From NCBI RefSeq assembly GCF_902499175.1, contig NZ_CABVQC010000038.1:1-64000 (forward strand): a stretch of DNA of 64,000 nt, given 5' to 3'. How positions within the stretch are numbered: the stretch's first letter is position 1; each line of letters starts with the position of its first letter. This DNA is from Burkholderia aenigmatica (lineage in GTDB: Bacteria; Pseudomonadota; Gammaproteobacteria; Burkholderiales; Burkholderiaceae). The position numbers and the translations under genes are program-made. The notes under the pieces were generated by a model. The model did not search any database. It saw only the letters and a list, made by a program, of their open reading frames with translations, and was not told where the DNA came from. Below are positions 25,554 through 34,351 of the stretch, piece by piece.

Positions 25554-26462
25554 TCACGCGCGTCCGTCGTCCGCGCTTCCCGGCAGGAATTGCTCGACCA
25601 TCGCGTTAAACACCGGCAGCGCCGGGTTGTCGTTGTCCGCGCGCCATGCGAGATACAGCTCGGCCGCCACGTCGGCGCCCGCCAGCGGCCGGAACACCAC
25701 GCCGTCGACATGCAGCTCGCGTGCCGACGCCGGCACGAGTGCGGCACCGAGCCCCGCGCGCACGAGGCCGAGGATCGTGTGCGTCTGCCCCACGTAGTGC
25801 AGGTAGTTCGGCAGCCGCCCCGCGTTCGCGAACAGGCCCGAGATCAGGTCGTGGAAGTATTTCCCCTCGTTCGGCGAATACGCGATGAACGGCTGCCGGT
25901 CGAGCTCGTCGGGGCCGATGCGCTCGCACGCGGCGAGCGGCGCGCCCTCCGCGACCGCGACCAGCATCGGCTCGCGCTGCACGAGCCGGTATTCGAGCGG
26001 CTGGCGTGCGGCCCGCTGGCGCACGAAGCCCGCGTCGAGCATCCGCGACGCAAGCGCATCGATCTGCACGGTCGACACCATCTCGCGCAATTCGATGTCG
26101 ACGTCCGGCAGCGCGTGGGCGGCGTGCGCCAACAGCATCGGGATCATCCGGTACGCGCTGACCGCCGTGAAGCCGAGCGTGATGCGGCCGGCCCCGCCAT
26201 GCGCGACGCGCTGCGCGGCCTGCTCGGCCCGCGCGGAGAATTCGAGGATATGCCGCGCGTCGCGCAGGAACCGCTCGCCGGCCGCGGTCAGCCTGACCTG
26301 CCGGCTGCTGCGTTCGAGCAGCGCGATGCCGAGCGCATGCTCGAGCAGCTGGATCTGCCGGCTGAGCGGCGGCTGCGTCATGAAGAGCCGTCGGGCCGCG
26401 CGACCGAAATGCAGTTCCTCGGCCACCGCGACGAAGCAGCGAAGCTGGTGCAGTTCAATCAT
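25554..26462 (-). CDS. LysR family regulator
   Basis: A 302-residue LysR protein. The N-terminal winged helix reads LHQLRCFVAVAEELHFGRAA then MTQPPLSRQIQLLEHALGI. The effector domain has ITLGFTAVSAYRMIPMLL, an arrangement like the BenM/CatM aromatic-acid group, and GLVRAGLGAALVPASAREL near the end. It is divergent from a D-2-hydroxyacid dehydrogenase gene 113 bp away and likely controls it, perhaps with the GudP-like carrier that follows. The 280-bp gap down to the TRAP operon on its other side holds that operon's promoter but no gene. Confidence 0.85.
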   Translation of the reverse strand: MIELHQLRCFVAVAEELHFGRAARRLFMTQPPLSRQIQLLEHALGIALLERSSRQVRLTAAGERFLRDARHILEFSARAEQAAQRVAHGGAGRITLGFTAVSAYRMIPMLLAHAAHALPDVDIELREMVSTVQIDALASRMLDAGFVRQRAARQPLEYRLVQREPMLVAVAEGAPLAACERIGPDELDRQPFIAYSPNEGKYFHDLISGLFANAGRLPNYLHYVGQTHTILGLVRAGLGAALVPASARELHVDGVVFRPLAGADVAAELYLAWRADNDNPALPVFNAMVEQFLPGSADDGRA

Positions 26463-26504
26463 CCAATTCCTGAATCAATCGATAGCCTTTTGATGTTAGA
26501 CCGA

Positions 26505-26512
26505 TATCGATA
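26505..26512. promoter_or_regulatory. TATCGATA palindrome in the LysR/dehydrogenase divergent region
   Basis: TATCGATAC here shares its core with the LacI-type operators at 25311-25335. It is 42 bp upstream of the LysR start and 64 bp before the dehydrogenase start. It may be a third site for the same repressor, tying the two transcription units together, but an 8-bp core can arise by chance. Confidence 0.3.
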
Positions 26513-26575
26513 CGATTTCTATACTCGGTTGCACCTGATGCGCGGCCCGCGCCGCGCACGACGACCGGGACCTTC

Positions 26576-27514
26576 ATGACCATCGACATCCTGCTCACCC
26601 AGCCGCTCCCCGACGCGATCGACGCCGAACTGTCCACCCGTTACGCGGTGCACCGACTGTATGCGGCCGGGCAACCGGACGCGCTGCTCGATCGCGTCGC
26701 CACGCGCATTCGCGGGGTCGTGACCGGCGGCGCCAACGGCCTGTCCGCCGCGCTGATGGACCGGCTGCCCGCGCTCGAGATCGTCGCGATCAGCGGCATC
26801 GGCACCGATGCCGTCGATCTCGACCGTGCCAGGGCGCGCGGCATCCACGTGACGACGACGCCCGACGTGCTGACCGACGACGTCGCCGACATGGCGATGG
26901 GGCTGATCCTGATGACGCTGCGCGACCTCGGCGCCGGCGAGCGGATCGTGCGCGCCGGCCGCTGGGGCAAGACGGCCCAGCCCCTCGCGACCCAGGTGAC
27001 CGGCAAGCGGCTCGGCATCGTCGGGCTCGGCCGCGTCGGGCGCGCGATCGCACAGCGCGCGCAGGCGTTCCGGATGCCCGTCAGCTACTTCGGCCCGCGC
27101 GAGCATCGCGACAGCGGCTATCGCTTCGTGCCCGACCTCGCCGCGCTCGCGCGCGACAGCGACCTACTCGTGATCGCCGCATCGGCCGATCACGGCAACG
27201 TGCTCGTGACGGCCGACGTGCTCTCCGCGCTCGGCCCCCAAGGATTCCTGATCAATGTCGCACGCGGCAAGCTGGTCGACGAAGCCGCGCTGATTCGCGC
27301 GCTCGCCGACGGCACGATCGCCGGCGCCGGTCTCGACGTATTCGAGAACGAGCCGCACGTGCCGGCCGCGCTGCTCGAACTCGACCGCGTCGTCGTGCAG
27401 CCGCACCGCGCGAGCGCGACCCGCGAAACGCGCGAAGCGATGGGCCGGATCGTGCTCGCCAATCTTGCCGCATGTTTTGCAGGTCAGCGCCCGCCGACCA
27501 GCGTCACGAGCTGA
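26576..27514 (+). CDS. D-2-hydroxyacid dehydrogenase (glyoxylate/hydroxypyruvate reductase type)
   Basis: A 312-residue NAD(P)-dependent reductase of 2-keto acids. Here the full catalytic triad is visible: Arg in FLINVARGKLVDEAAL, Glu in GLDVFENEPHVP and His in VVVQPHRASATRET. The nucleotide loop is GKRLGIVGLGRVGRAIAQRA. The substrate loop VAISGIGTDAVDLD and overall length fit the hydroxypyruvate/glyoxylate reductase group. The start is ATG 26576. The MFS carrier gene follows after 71 bp on the same strand, so the pair may import and convert a hydroxy or sugar acid under the divergent LysR regulator. Confidence 0.87.
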   Translation: MTIDILLTQPLPDAIDAELSTRYAVHRLYAAGQPDALLDRVATRIRGVVTGGANGLSAALMDRLPALEIVAISGIGTDAVDLDRARARGIHVTTTPDVLTDDVADMAMGLILMTLRDLGAGERIVRAGRWGKTAQPLATQVTGKRLGIVGLGRVGRAIAQRAQAFRMPVSYFGPREHRDSGYRFVPDLAALARDSDLLVIAASADHGNVLVTADVLSALGPQGFLINVARGKLVDEAALIRALADGTIAGAGLDVFENEPHVPAALLELDRVVVQPHRASATRETREAMGRIVLANLAACFAGQRPPTSVTS

Positions 27515-27585
27515 TCCGCACGCCGCACGGCGGCCACCCGTTACAACACCGGATGCCTCCGCACGACGGAGGCCAGGAGACACGC

Positions 27586-28950
27586 ATGCCCAATCGATCC
27601 AGCGGCGCTGCTCTCGCCGCATCACCCGCCGCCTCACGCACGATCGGCCGCGTCCGCTATACGGTCCTCGCGCTGATTTTCGCGGTCACGGTCATCAACT
27701 ATGCGGATCGCGCGACGATGTCGATCGCCGGCACCGGCGTCGCGCACGACCTCGGGCTGACGCCCGTGCAGCTCGGCATCGTCTTTTCCGCATTCGCGTG
27801 GGCCTATGCGATCGGCCAGATCCCGGGCGGCTGGCTGCTCGACCGCTTCGGCGCACGGCGTGTGTACGGCCTGAGCCTGCTGCTGTGGTCCGTCTTCACG
27901 ATGCTGCAGGGGACGGTCGGCTGGCTCGCCGTGCAGGGGGCGGCCGCCACGCTCGCGCTGTTCGTGATGCGCTTCATGCTCGGCCTCGTCGAATCGCCGG
28001 CGTTCCCGGCCAACTCGAGAATCGTCGCGTGCTGGTTCCCGACCGCCGAACGCGGCACCGCGTCGGCCCTGTTCAATTCCGCGCAGTACATGGCCGTCGT
28101 GCTGTTCACGCCCGCGATGGCCTGGCTCACGCATGCGCTCGGCTGGGAACACGTGTTCCTGTGGATGGGGATGCTCGGCATCGCGCTCGCGGCGCTGTGG
28201 TTCGCGTGGTATCGCGAGCCGCACGGCCACCCGCGTGTGAGCGACGCGGAGCGCGACTACCTGCGCGCGCACGGCGCACTCGTCGATCTCGAAGCGAACC
28301 GGGTGCGCCATCGGCCGCGCGTGTCGTGGCACGACGTGTCGCAACTGTTTCGCCATCGGAACCTGTGGGCGATCTACATCGGCCAGTACTGCATCACGGC
28401 ACTCACCTACTTCTTCATCACGTGGTTTCCGATCTACCTGATCAAGGGGCGCGGGATGACGATCATGGAAGCCGGCTGGGTCGCCGCGCTGCCGGCGCTC
28501 TGCGGCTTCACGGGTGGCGTGCTCGGCGGCGTGCTGTCGGACTGGCTGATCCGGCGCGGCATGCATCCGTCGAAGGCGCGCAAGACGCCGTTCGTCGTGG
28601 GGATGGCGATGGCGACGCTGCTCGTGCTCGCGAACGGCGCGTCGTCGAACGCGATCGTGATCGCACTGATGACGGTCGCGTTCTTCGGCAAGGGGCTCGC
28701 GGCAGTCGGCTGGGCCGTGCTCGCAGACACCGCGCCGGAGGGTATGGTCGGCCTGAGCGGCGGTGTGTTCAACGGCCTCGGCAACATCGCCGGGATCGTT
28801 ACGCCGCTCGTGATCGGCTACTTCGTCGCCAGCACGGGCTCGTTTGCCGGCGCATTATGGTTCGTCGCCGCGCACGGGTTGCTCGGCATCGCCGCCTACG
28901 CGTGGCTCGCGGGACGCTTCGAGCGGATCCGCATCGCGCCGCGCGCCTGA
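27586..28950 (+). CDS. MFS carrier of the anion:cation symporter (GudP/DgoT-like) type
   Basis: A 454-residue, 12-helix importer. Helix 1 carries the family mark VTVINYADRATMSIAG, followed by GQIPGGWLLDRFGARRVYG. Helix 5 has GLVESPAFPANSRIVACWFP with ERGTASALFNSAQY, typical of D-glucarate, galactarate and galactonate carriers. The second half holds GGVLGGVLSDWLIRRGMHPSKARK. The start ATG 27586 follows CAGGAGAC. It lies downstream of the hydroxyacid dehydrogenase and close to the TRAP/LacI operon, supporting a sugar-acid theme for 19-29 kb. It converges with the next LysR gene over 49 bp. Confidence 0.88.
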   Translation: MPNRSSGAALAASPAASRTIGRVRYTVLALIFAVTVINYADRATMSIAGTGVAHDLGLTPVQLGIVFSAFAWAYAIGQIPGGWLLDRFGARRVYGLSLLLWSVFTMLQGTVGWLAVQGAAATLALFVMRFMLGLVESPAFPANSRIVACWFPTAERGTASALFNSAQYMAVVLFTPAMAWLTHALGWEHVFLWMGMLGIALAALWFAWYREPHGHPRVSDAERDYLRAHGALVDLEANRVRHRPRVSWHDVSQLFRHRNLWAIYIGQYCITALTYFFITWFPIYLIKGRGMTIMEAGWVAALPALCGFTGGVLGGVLSDWLIRRGMHPSKARKTPFVVGMAMATLLVLANGASSNAIVIALMTVAFFGKGLAAVGWAVLADTAPEGMVGLSGGVFNGLGNIAGIVTPLVIGYFVASTGSFAGALWFVAAHGLLGIAAYAWLAGRFERIRIAPRA

Positions 28951-28999
28951 ACGGCGCCACGGCCCGTGCGGTTCGCGCGGCGCGCGCCCGCGCGGATCG

Positions 29000-29968
29000 T
29001 CAGGCGCGCTTGCGGCCGCCCGGCGTCTGTTCGGTCGTCAGCCGGTCGAGTTCGCGCAGGTCGTTCTCCAGCGCGGGCGTGAGCGTCGTGCGCAGGTGAT
29101 CGAGGAACGTGCGGATCTTCGCGTCGAGATAGCGGCGCGTCGCGTAGACGGCGTACACGCTCACCGTCTGCAGCCGATACTCGGGCAGCACGCGGATCAG
29201 CCGCCCTTCGCGGATGTCGTCGAGCACCGTATACAGCGCGACGCACGCGATCCCGCGCCCGGCGCGCACCGCGACGCACAGCGCGTCCGGCACGTTGACC
29301 TGGAACGGCGCGGGCTGCAGCTCGTAGACGGCTTCCTCGCCATCGCTGCGCTCGAGCCGCCATTCGCTGGCCGGCGAGGCGGGCGTATCGAGGCGCAGGC
29401 ACACGTGGTTCGGCAATTCGTCGGGCGACTGCGGCGTGCCGTGGCGCGCCAGATATTCGCGCGACGCGACGAGCACGCTGCAGCTCGTGCCGCAGGTCTG
29501 CGCGACATAGCCCGAATCGGGCAGCTGCGACGCCGTCACGATCGACACGTCGTAGCCCTCCTCGACGAGATTCGGCATCCGCTGGGCGAGCGTCAGCTCG
29601 ACCGACACGTCGGGGTTGTCCTCCTGGTAGCGAACGATCGATGACACGACATGACTCTGCCCGAGCCCCGTCATCGCATGGATGCGCATCTTGCCGCTCG
29701 GCCGCAGCAGGGCGTTGCGCGCCTCCGCGTTCGCGTAGTCGATTTCCGCGAGGATCGATTTCGAGCGCTCGAAGTAGCGTTCGCCGCTTTCGGTAAGGCC
29801 GAGGTGGCGCGTCGTGCGATGCAGCAGCCGCGTCTGTACGTGCGCTTCGAGGTTCGATACCGCGCGCGACACCTGCGCGGTGGTCGCGTCGATTTCCTTT
29901 GCGACCGCAGTAAAACTGCCGGCTTCGACAACGCGCACGAACAGGCGCATGTTTTCGAGCATGTCCAT
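29000..29968 (-). CDS. LysR family regulator
   Basis: A 322-residue LysR protein. The N-terminal DNA-binding region is MRLFVRVVEAGSFTAVAKEI then TTAQVSRAVSNLEAHVQTRL, in the wording common in the large Burkholderia/AaeR-like subgroup (LLHRTTRHLGLTESGERYFE). The effector domain includes YDVSIVTASQLPDSGYVAQT and FQVNVPDALCVAVRAGRGI. The tail is basic (TPGGRKRA). It has no close divergent partner: the next plus-strand gene begins 363 bp away, so its target is uncertain. Confidence 0.85.
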   Translation of the reverse strand: MDMLENMRLFVRVVEAGSFTAVAKEIDATTAQVSRAVSNLEAHVQTRLLHRTTRHLGLTESGERYFERSKSILAEIDYANAEARNALLRPSGKMRIHAMTGLGQSHVVSSIVRYQEDNPDVSVELTLAQRMPNLVEEGYDVSIVTASQLPDSGYVAQTCGTSCSVLVASREYLARHGTPQSPDELPNHVCLRLDTPASPASEWRLERSDGEEAVYELQPAPFQVNVPDALCVAVRAGRGIACVALYTVLDDIREGRLIRVLPEYRLQTVSVYAVYATRRYLDAKIRTFLDHLRTTLTPALENDLRELDRLTTEQTPGGRKRA

Positions 29969-30331
29969 TGAATTGGCTTGGGGAGAGTCAGTGGGGAGGC
30001 GTCGGCAGCGCTCGCGTCAGGTGGAAAACGGAACGCAGCCGCGAACCACGTCAATTCGATCACCGTGCCGGGGGAAAGGCGGGGGAGCGGGCATCGCGTA
30101 CGTGGTTCTGGCATGACGGGGGATTCAGTGGCCCGAATTGTACGCCGCTGCAGACAAATTTGTGCGTTTGTCCGGCCTGCAAACTTTCATCGGATGAAAG
30201 CTTTTTGCAAGACACGTCCGTCGCGCGTATGCAACGGCTTGATGCGGTGCGACAATTTGTATCACAACGCGATATAATTCGCCGCTTGTCGCCGCGCGCA
30301 TCCGCGCTGTCATCTTTACCGCTTACCGTCC
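29969..30331. other. Intergenic region with promoter and CTTTCAT inverted repeat
   Basis: No gene is supported in these 363 bases. CTTTCAT (30184-30190) and ATGAAAG (30194-30200) form a perfect inverted repeat around CGG, followed by CTTTTT, so it reads as either a short intrinsic terminator or an operator. TATAAT at 30273-30278, with GCGACA 18 bp upstream (30249-30254), is the likely promoter of the HPP-CBS gene. Confidence 0.45.
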
Positions 30332-31507
30332 ATGTCGTCAGGCTCCCCTTCGTCGCGCCGCACGTTGCGGCAATGGCTGCACAGCTTCATTCCCCATCCG
30401 ATGTCGCTGGGCTGGCGTGAACGCCTGCGCTCGTGCACGGGCGCGCTCGTCGGCATCGCGACGGTCGGCGTGACGATGCGGCTGCTACCCGGCGTGCCGG
30501 GCCTCGTGCCGCTGCTCGTCGCGCCGATGGGGGCGTCGGCCGTGCTGCTGTTCGCGGTACCGGCCAGCCCGCTCGCGCAACCGTGGTCGATCATCGGCGG
30601 CAATCTCGTCGCGGCCACGGTTGGTGTCGCGTGCGCACAATGGATCGCCGATCCGATCACGGCCGCCGCGGTCGCGATCGCGTGCGCGATCGGCGGCATG
30701 TTCGTGCTGCGCTGCGTGCACCCGCCGTCGGGCGCCGTCGCGCTCACGGCCGTGGTCGGCGGCCCGGCGATCCATTCGCTCGGTTTCAGCTTCGTGCTGG
30801 AACCGATCGCGCTGCAATCGGCCATCCTGCTGTCCGCCGCGCTTGCCTATCACGCGCTGACCGGGCACCGCTATCCGCACGGCGGCGTGCGTCCTGACGC
30901 GAAACCGCAGGCAGGCGCCGCCGCACCGGCGCGCGGCGGCTTCACGCGCGGCGACCTCGACGCGGTGCTGAAGCGCCGCGGCGAATGGCTCGACGTCGAT
31001 CCGGACGATCTCGAAGCGCTGCTGCGCGAAACCGAGATGCAGGCCTATACGCGCACGTTCGGCCAGCTCTCGTGCGCCGACCTGATGACAAAGAATGCCA
31101 TCGAAGTCGCGCCATCGACGTCGGTCACGGCCGCGCTCACGCTGCTCGACCGCCACCGCGTGAAGGCGCTGCCCGTCGTCGACGGCGAAGGCCGCCTGAC
31201 CGGCATCGTCACGCGCGCCGACCTCACGCGCCAGTTGCGCCGTCCGGCCCCGCTGTGGCAACGCCTGTCCGCGCGGCTGCCGCAATCGTTCGGCGGCCAG
31301 CCGGCGAGCGTCGCCACCGTGATGACGCGCGACGTCGCGTGCGTACCGGAAACGATGCCGATCACGGCGCTCGTCCCGCTGTTTACGCATTCGGGGCACC
31401 ACCACATTCCGGTCGTCGATGCATCGCGCCGGCTCGTCGGGATCATTACGCAGACGGATCTCGTCACGGGCCTGTATCGACAGACGCAAATACGCGAGGC
31501 CGCGTAA
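30332..31507 (+). CDS. HPP family membrane protein with two CBS domains
   Basis: A 391-residue protein. Residues about 25-185 form a four- to five-helix HPP domain with the naming motif LRCVHPPSGAVALTAVVGG and an early LLVAPMGASAVLLFAVPASP. A linker leads to a pair of CBS motifs (about 245-385): MTKNAIEVAPSTSVTAALTL through LPVVDGEGRLTGIVTRADL, and MTRDVACVPETMPITALVPL through HIPVVDASRRLVGIITQTDL. CBS pairs usually sense adenine nucleotides. HPP proteins have been linked to nitrite transport in chloroplasts and cyanobacteria; transport here is inferred only. The start is ATG 30332. Confidence 0.85.
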   Translation: MSSGSPSSRRTLRQWLHSFIPHPMSLGWRERLRSCTGALVGIATVGVTMRLLPGVPGLVPLLVAPMGASAVLLFAVPASPLAQPWSIIGGNLVAATVGVACAQWIADPITAAAVAIACAIGGMFVLRCVHPPSGAVALTAVVGGPAIHSLGFSFVLEPIALQSAILLSAALAYHALTGHRYPHGGVRPDAKPQAGAAAPARGGFTRGDLDAVLKRRGEWLDVDPDDLEALLRETEMQAYTRTFGQLSCADLMTKNAIEVAPSTSVTAALTLLDRHRVKALPVVDGEGRLTGIVTRADLTRQLRRPAPLWQRLSARLPQSFGGQPASVATVMTRDVACVPETMPITALVPLFTHSGHHHIPVVDASRRLVGIITQTDLVTGLYRQTQIREAA

Positions 31508-31592
31508 CGCATGCAGCGCACGCGGCGCACGTAACGCCATGTAACAGCCTGAGACACGCGGAATGCATTCATCCCGCCTGAATTCGGCCATT

Positions 31593-31611
31593 TATATCAT
31601 GTTGTGATATA
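31593..31611. promoter_or_regulatory. MarR-type inverted repeat TATATCA-N5-TGATATA
   Basis: A perfect 7-bp inverted repeat with a five-base centre (31593-31611) lies 38 bp before the MarR start codon. AT-rich arms of this form are typical MarR-family operators, and the position overlaps the expected promoter, so autorepression is likely. Confidence 0.6.
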
Positions 31612-31648
31612 TTTCTCGCTACCGAAACTGACCGTCCGACCGACCTCG

Positions 31649-32062
31649 ATGAACGATACCCGACGCGCGCTGGCGAAAAGCGATTTCCAGCAACTGTCCG
31701 AGTTCCGCTACCAGATGCGCCGCTTCGAGCGCTTCTCCGAACGCGCCGCGCAAAGCGAAGGCGTGACGCCGCTGCAATACCTGCTGCTGCTGCACATCAA
31801 GGGCTACCCGCATCGCGAATGGGCGACCATCGGCGAACTCGCGGAACGCCTGCAGGCGCAGCACCACGGCGTCGTCGCGCTGGTCACGCGCTGCGAAGCG
31901 CTCGGCCTCGTGAAGCGCAAGACGAGCGAAGCGGACCGCCGCCAGGTCGAGGTCCACCTCGAGCAAGCCGGCGAAACGCTGCTCGCCCGCCTCGCGGCCA
32001 TGCATCGCGCCGAGCTGAAGTCGCTCAAGGACGCGTTCCAGGTTCCCCAGATCGATTACTGA
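31649..32062 (+). CDS. MarR family regulator
   Basis: A 137-residue winged-helix repressor. It shows the dimer helix SEFRYQMRRFERFSERAA, the core LQYLLLLHIKGYP, and the recognition helix IGELAERLQAQHHGVVALVT. The wing carries the MarR signature KRKTSEADRRQVEVHL. The start ATG at 31649 is placed by alignment of the first helix; longer starts run into the operator. It is followed after 20 bp by a ClC-type channel gene, so both are probably one transcript under autorepression. The ligand is unknown. Confidence 0.87.
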   Translation: MNDTRRALAKSDFQQLSEFRYQMRRFERFSERAAQSEGVTPLQYLLLLHIKGYPHREWATIGELAERLQAQHHGVVALVTRCEALGLVKRKTSEADRRQVEVHLEQAGETLLARLAAMHRAELKSLKDAFQVPQIDY

Positions 32063-32082
32063 CCCCTGCTCTTTCCACTCCG

Positions 32083-33870
32083 ATGAACGCACCACACAAA
32101 CGCGATTTCGCGACCAACGACCGCCTGCCCAGGATCGCGTTGCTTGCCGCCGGGATCGGCCTGCTCAGCACGCTGGCCGCATTCGTACTGCTGAGCCTGA
32201 TCCACCTGTTCACGAACCTGTTCTTCTTCCAGCAATTCTCGTTCGTCGACCGCTCGCCCGCGCACAACACGCTCGGCGCGTGGGTGATCGTCGTGCCGGT
32301 GATCGGTGGCCTGATCGTGGGGTTGATGGCGCGCTTCGGCTCGGAAAAGATCCGCGGCCACGGCATTCCCGAAGCAATCGAGGCGATCCTGTTCGGCAAG
32401 AGCCGCATGTCGCCGAAGGTCGCGATCCTGAAGCCGCTGTCGTCCGGCGTCGTGATCGGCAGCGGCGGCCCGTTCGGCGCCGAAGGCCCGATCATCATGA
32501 CGGGTGGCGCGCTCGGCTCGCTGATCGCACAGTGCGTGCACGTAACCGCCGCCGAGCGCAAGACGCTGCTCGTCGCCGGTGCGGCCGCCGGCATGACGGC
32601 CGTGTTCGGCACGCCGGTCGCGGCCGTGCTGCTCGCGGTCGAACTGCTGCTGTTCGAATGGCGTCCGCGCAGTTTCCTGCCGGTCGCGCTCGCCTGCGCG
32701 GTGGCTGGTTTCGCCCGCGCCGTGTTCTTCGGCGTCGATCCGCTGTTTCCGCTGACCACGGCCGCGCCGACGCCCGTCGCGCTGCTGTCGTGCATCGTCG
32801 CGGGCCTGCTGTCGGGCATGCTCGCGTGCGGCCTGTCGGCTGCGCTGTATCGCGTCGAGGACACCTTCGCGAAGCTGCCGGTGCACTGGATGTGGTGGCC
32901 CGCGCTCGGCGCGATCGTGATCGGCATCGGCGGCTGGCTCGAGCCGCGCGCGCTCGGCGTCGGCTACGACGTGATCGGCGACCTGCTTCATCAGCACATC
33001 GCATTGAAGATCGCGCTCGCGCTGCTGATCGTGAAGGCCGTGATGTGGGTGATCGCGCTCGGCTCGGGCACGTCGGGCGGCGTGCTCGCCCCGCTGCTGA
33101 TGCTCGGCGCCGGGCTCGGCACGGTACTGTCGCCGATGCTGCCGGGCGGCGACCCGGCGCTGTGGCCGCTCGTGTGCATGGCCGCGACGCTCGGCGCGAC
33201 GCTCGGTGCGCCGCTGACCGCGATCGTGTTCGCGTTCGGCCTCACGCACGACGCCAACGCGCTGCTGCCGCTGCTCGCGGCGACGCTCGTCGCGCACGGT
33301 TTCGCGACCATCGTGATGAAGCGCTCGATCATGACGGAGAAGATCGCGCGCCGCGGTTATCACATCTATCGCGAGTACGGCGTCGATCCGCTCGAGCGGC
33401 ACGACATCGGCGAAGTGATGACGTCGGCCGACCTGCTCGTCGCGATCGACGGCGCAGCGACGCTCGCGACCGTCGAGTCGCAGTACTTCGGCGCGAAGCA
33501 GTCGCACCGTGCGTACCCGGTCGTGCAGAACGGCCGCCTGCTCGGTCTCGTCGATCGCGCGACGCTCGACGCGCAGCGCGCACAGGCCACGGCCGACACG
33601 CCGATCTCGGGCGCGTTCGTCAACCGCGCGCCTGCCGTCGCTCAGGCGCACGAAACCTGCCGCGTCGTCGCGTCGCGGCTCGCAATGCTCGGACTCGAGC
33701 GCCTGCCTGTCGTTGCCGACGAGCAATCGATGCGCATCACCGGCATCGTGTCGCGCAGCGACCTGATCAAGCCCGCGCTCCAGCACTTCGACGACGAACA
33801 GAAGCGCGAGCGCTTCCGCCCGGTCGTCCCGGCCAACCTGCGCGACATCGGCACGCGCAAGGCCGGCTGA
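32083..33870 (+). CDS. ClC-type chloride channel/antiporter with C-terminal CBS pair
   Basis: A 595-residue ClC protein. The membrane part (about 1-430) holds the anion-site segments GSGGPFGAEGPIIMTGGALG, with the gating Glu of the xEGP motif, and GSGTSGGVLAPLLMLGAGLG. The third segment is AVLLAVELLLFEWRPRSFLP. The Lys often found in GKEGP is Ala here. Two CBS motifs follow (about 455-570), including AYPVVQNGRLLGLVDRATL and LPVVADEQSMRITGIVSRSD. Bacterial ClCs of this build move chloride or fluoride, by exchange with protons or as a channel; the type is unclear. It lies 20 bp after the MarR gene and ends before a strong hairpin. Confidence 0.87.
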   Translation: MNAPHKRDFATNDRLPRIALLAAGIGLLSTLAAFVLLSLIHLFTNLFFFQQFSFVDRSPAHNTLGAWVIVVPVIGGLIVGLMARFGSEKIRGHGIPEAIEAILFGKSRMSPKVAILKPLSSGVVIGSGGPFGAEGPIIMTGGALGSLIAQCVHVTAAERKTLLVAGAAAGMTAVFGTPVAAVLLAVELLLFEWRPRSFLPVALACAVAGFARAVFFGVDPLFPLTTAAPTPVALLSCIVAGLLSGMLACGLSAALYRVEDTFAKLPVHWMWWPALGAIVIGIGGWLEPRALGVGYDVIGDLLHQHIALKIALALLIVKAVMWVIALGSGTSGGVLAPLLMLGAGLGTVLSPMLPGGDPALWPLVCMAATLGATLGAPLTAIVFAFGLTHDANALLPLLAATLVAHGFATIVMKRSIMTEKIARRGYHIYREYGVDPLERHDIGEVMTSADLLVAIDGAATLATVESQYFGAKQSHRAYPVVQNGRLLGLVDRATLDAQRAQATADTPISGAFVNRAPAVAQAHETCRVVASRLAMLGLERLPVVADEQSMRITGIVSRSDLIKPALQHFDDEQKRERFRPVVPANLRDIGTRKAG

Positions 33871-33929
33871 TCCACTGCGCTGCGCGGCACCCTCGCCGCG
33901 CACGCCCCGCTCGCGTCACCTCTTCCGTA

Positions 33930-33960
33930 CGATGCGGCACGCCCTTCGCGTGCCGCATCG
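33930..33960 (+). terminator. Hairpin downstream of the ClC gene
   Basis: CGATGCGGCACG (33930-33941) pairs perfectly with CGTGCCGCATCG (33949-33960) around a seven-base loop, 60 bp after the ClC stop. There is no proper T tract; it is a likely transcript end or stabilising 3' hairpin. Confidence 0.55.
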
Positions 33961-34351
33961 CATTTCGCCGCCTCCCGTGTTTAAAGTTGGTTAACAATTC
34001 GACGGACGAAAGTTTGTCATCATGGTGCTCATGCGACGGGGCCATCAATCAGCCATTCCACTTCGCGATCAAATAAAGAGTCGCGGCACGGCATGCAGAC
34101 ACATGCCGCTCGCCGCGGCCGTCACATCACCACACGACCGGGCAGCGCGCCGACCACGCAACGCATGACGTCGTGCCGCACACGATGCATGCCGCGCCGC
34201 AGCAAAGTACACAGCACCGGAGCCGCCATTTGGCAAGCGCGTTAACAACTTGTTTCGGAATAGCCGGAACCGTGCTCGCCTGATGCGATCTCACTTGTAC
34301 GCAGTACTGCTGCGCATCCCACTCAATCAATCACGACTCGAGGGAGATAAC
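33961..34351. other. Lower-GC intergenic region before a small secreted protein
   Basis: These 391 bases have no supported gene. They are less GC-rich than their surroundings and contain several AT tracts (TTGGTTAACAATTC, GATCAAATAAAGAG), so more than one promoter could lie here. CGCGA and TCGCG near 34064-34084 can pair around the second tract. No RNA family is recognised. Confidence 0.35.
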
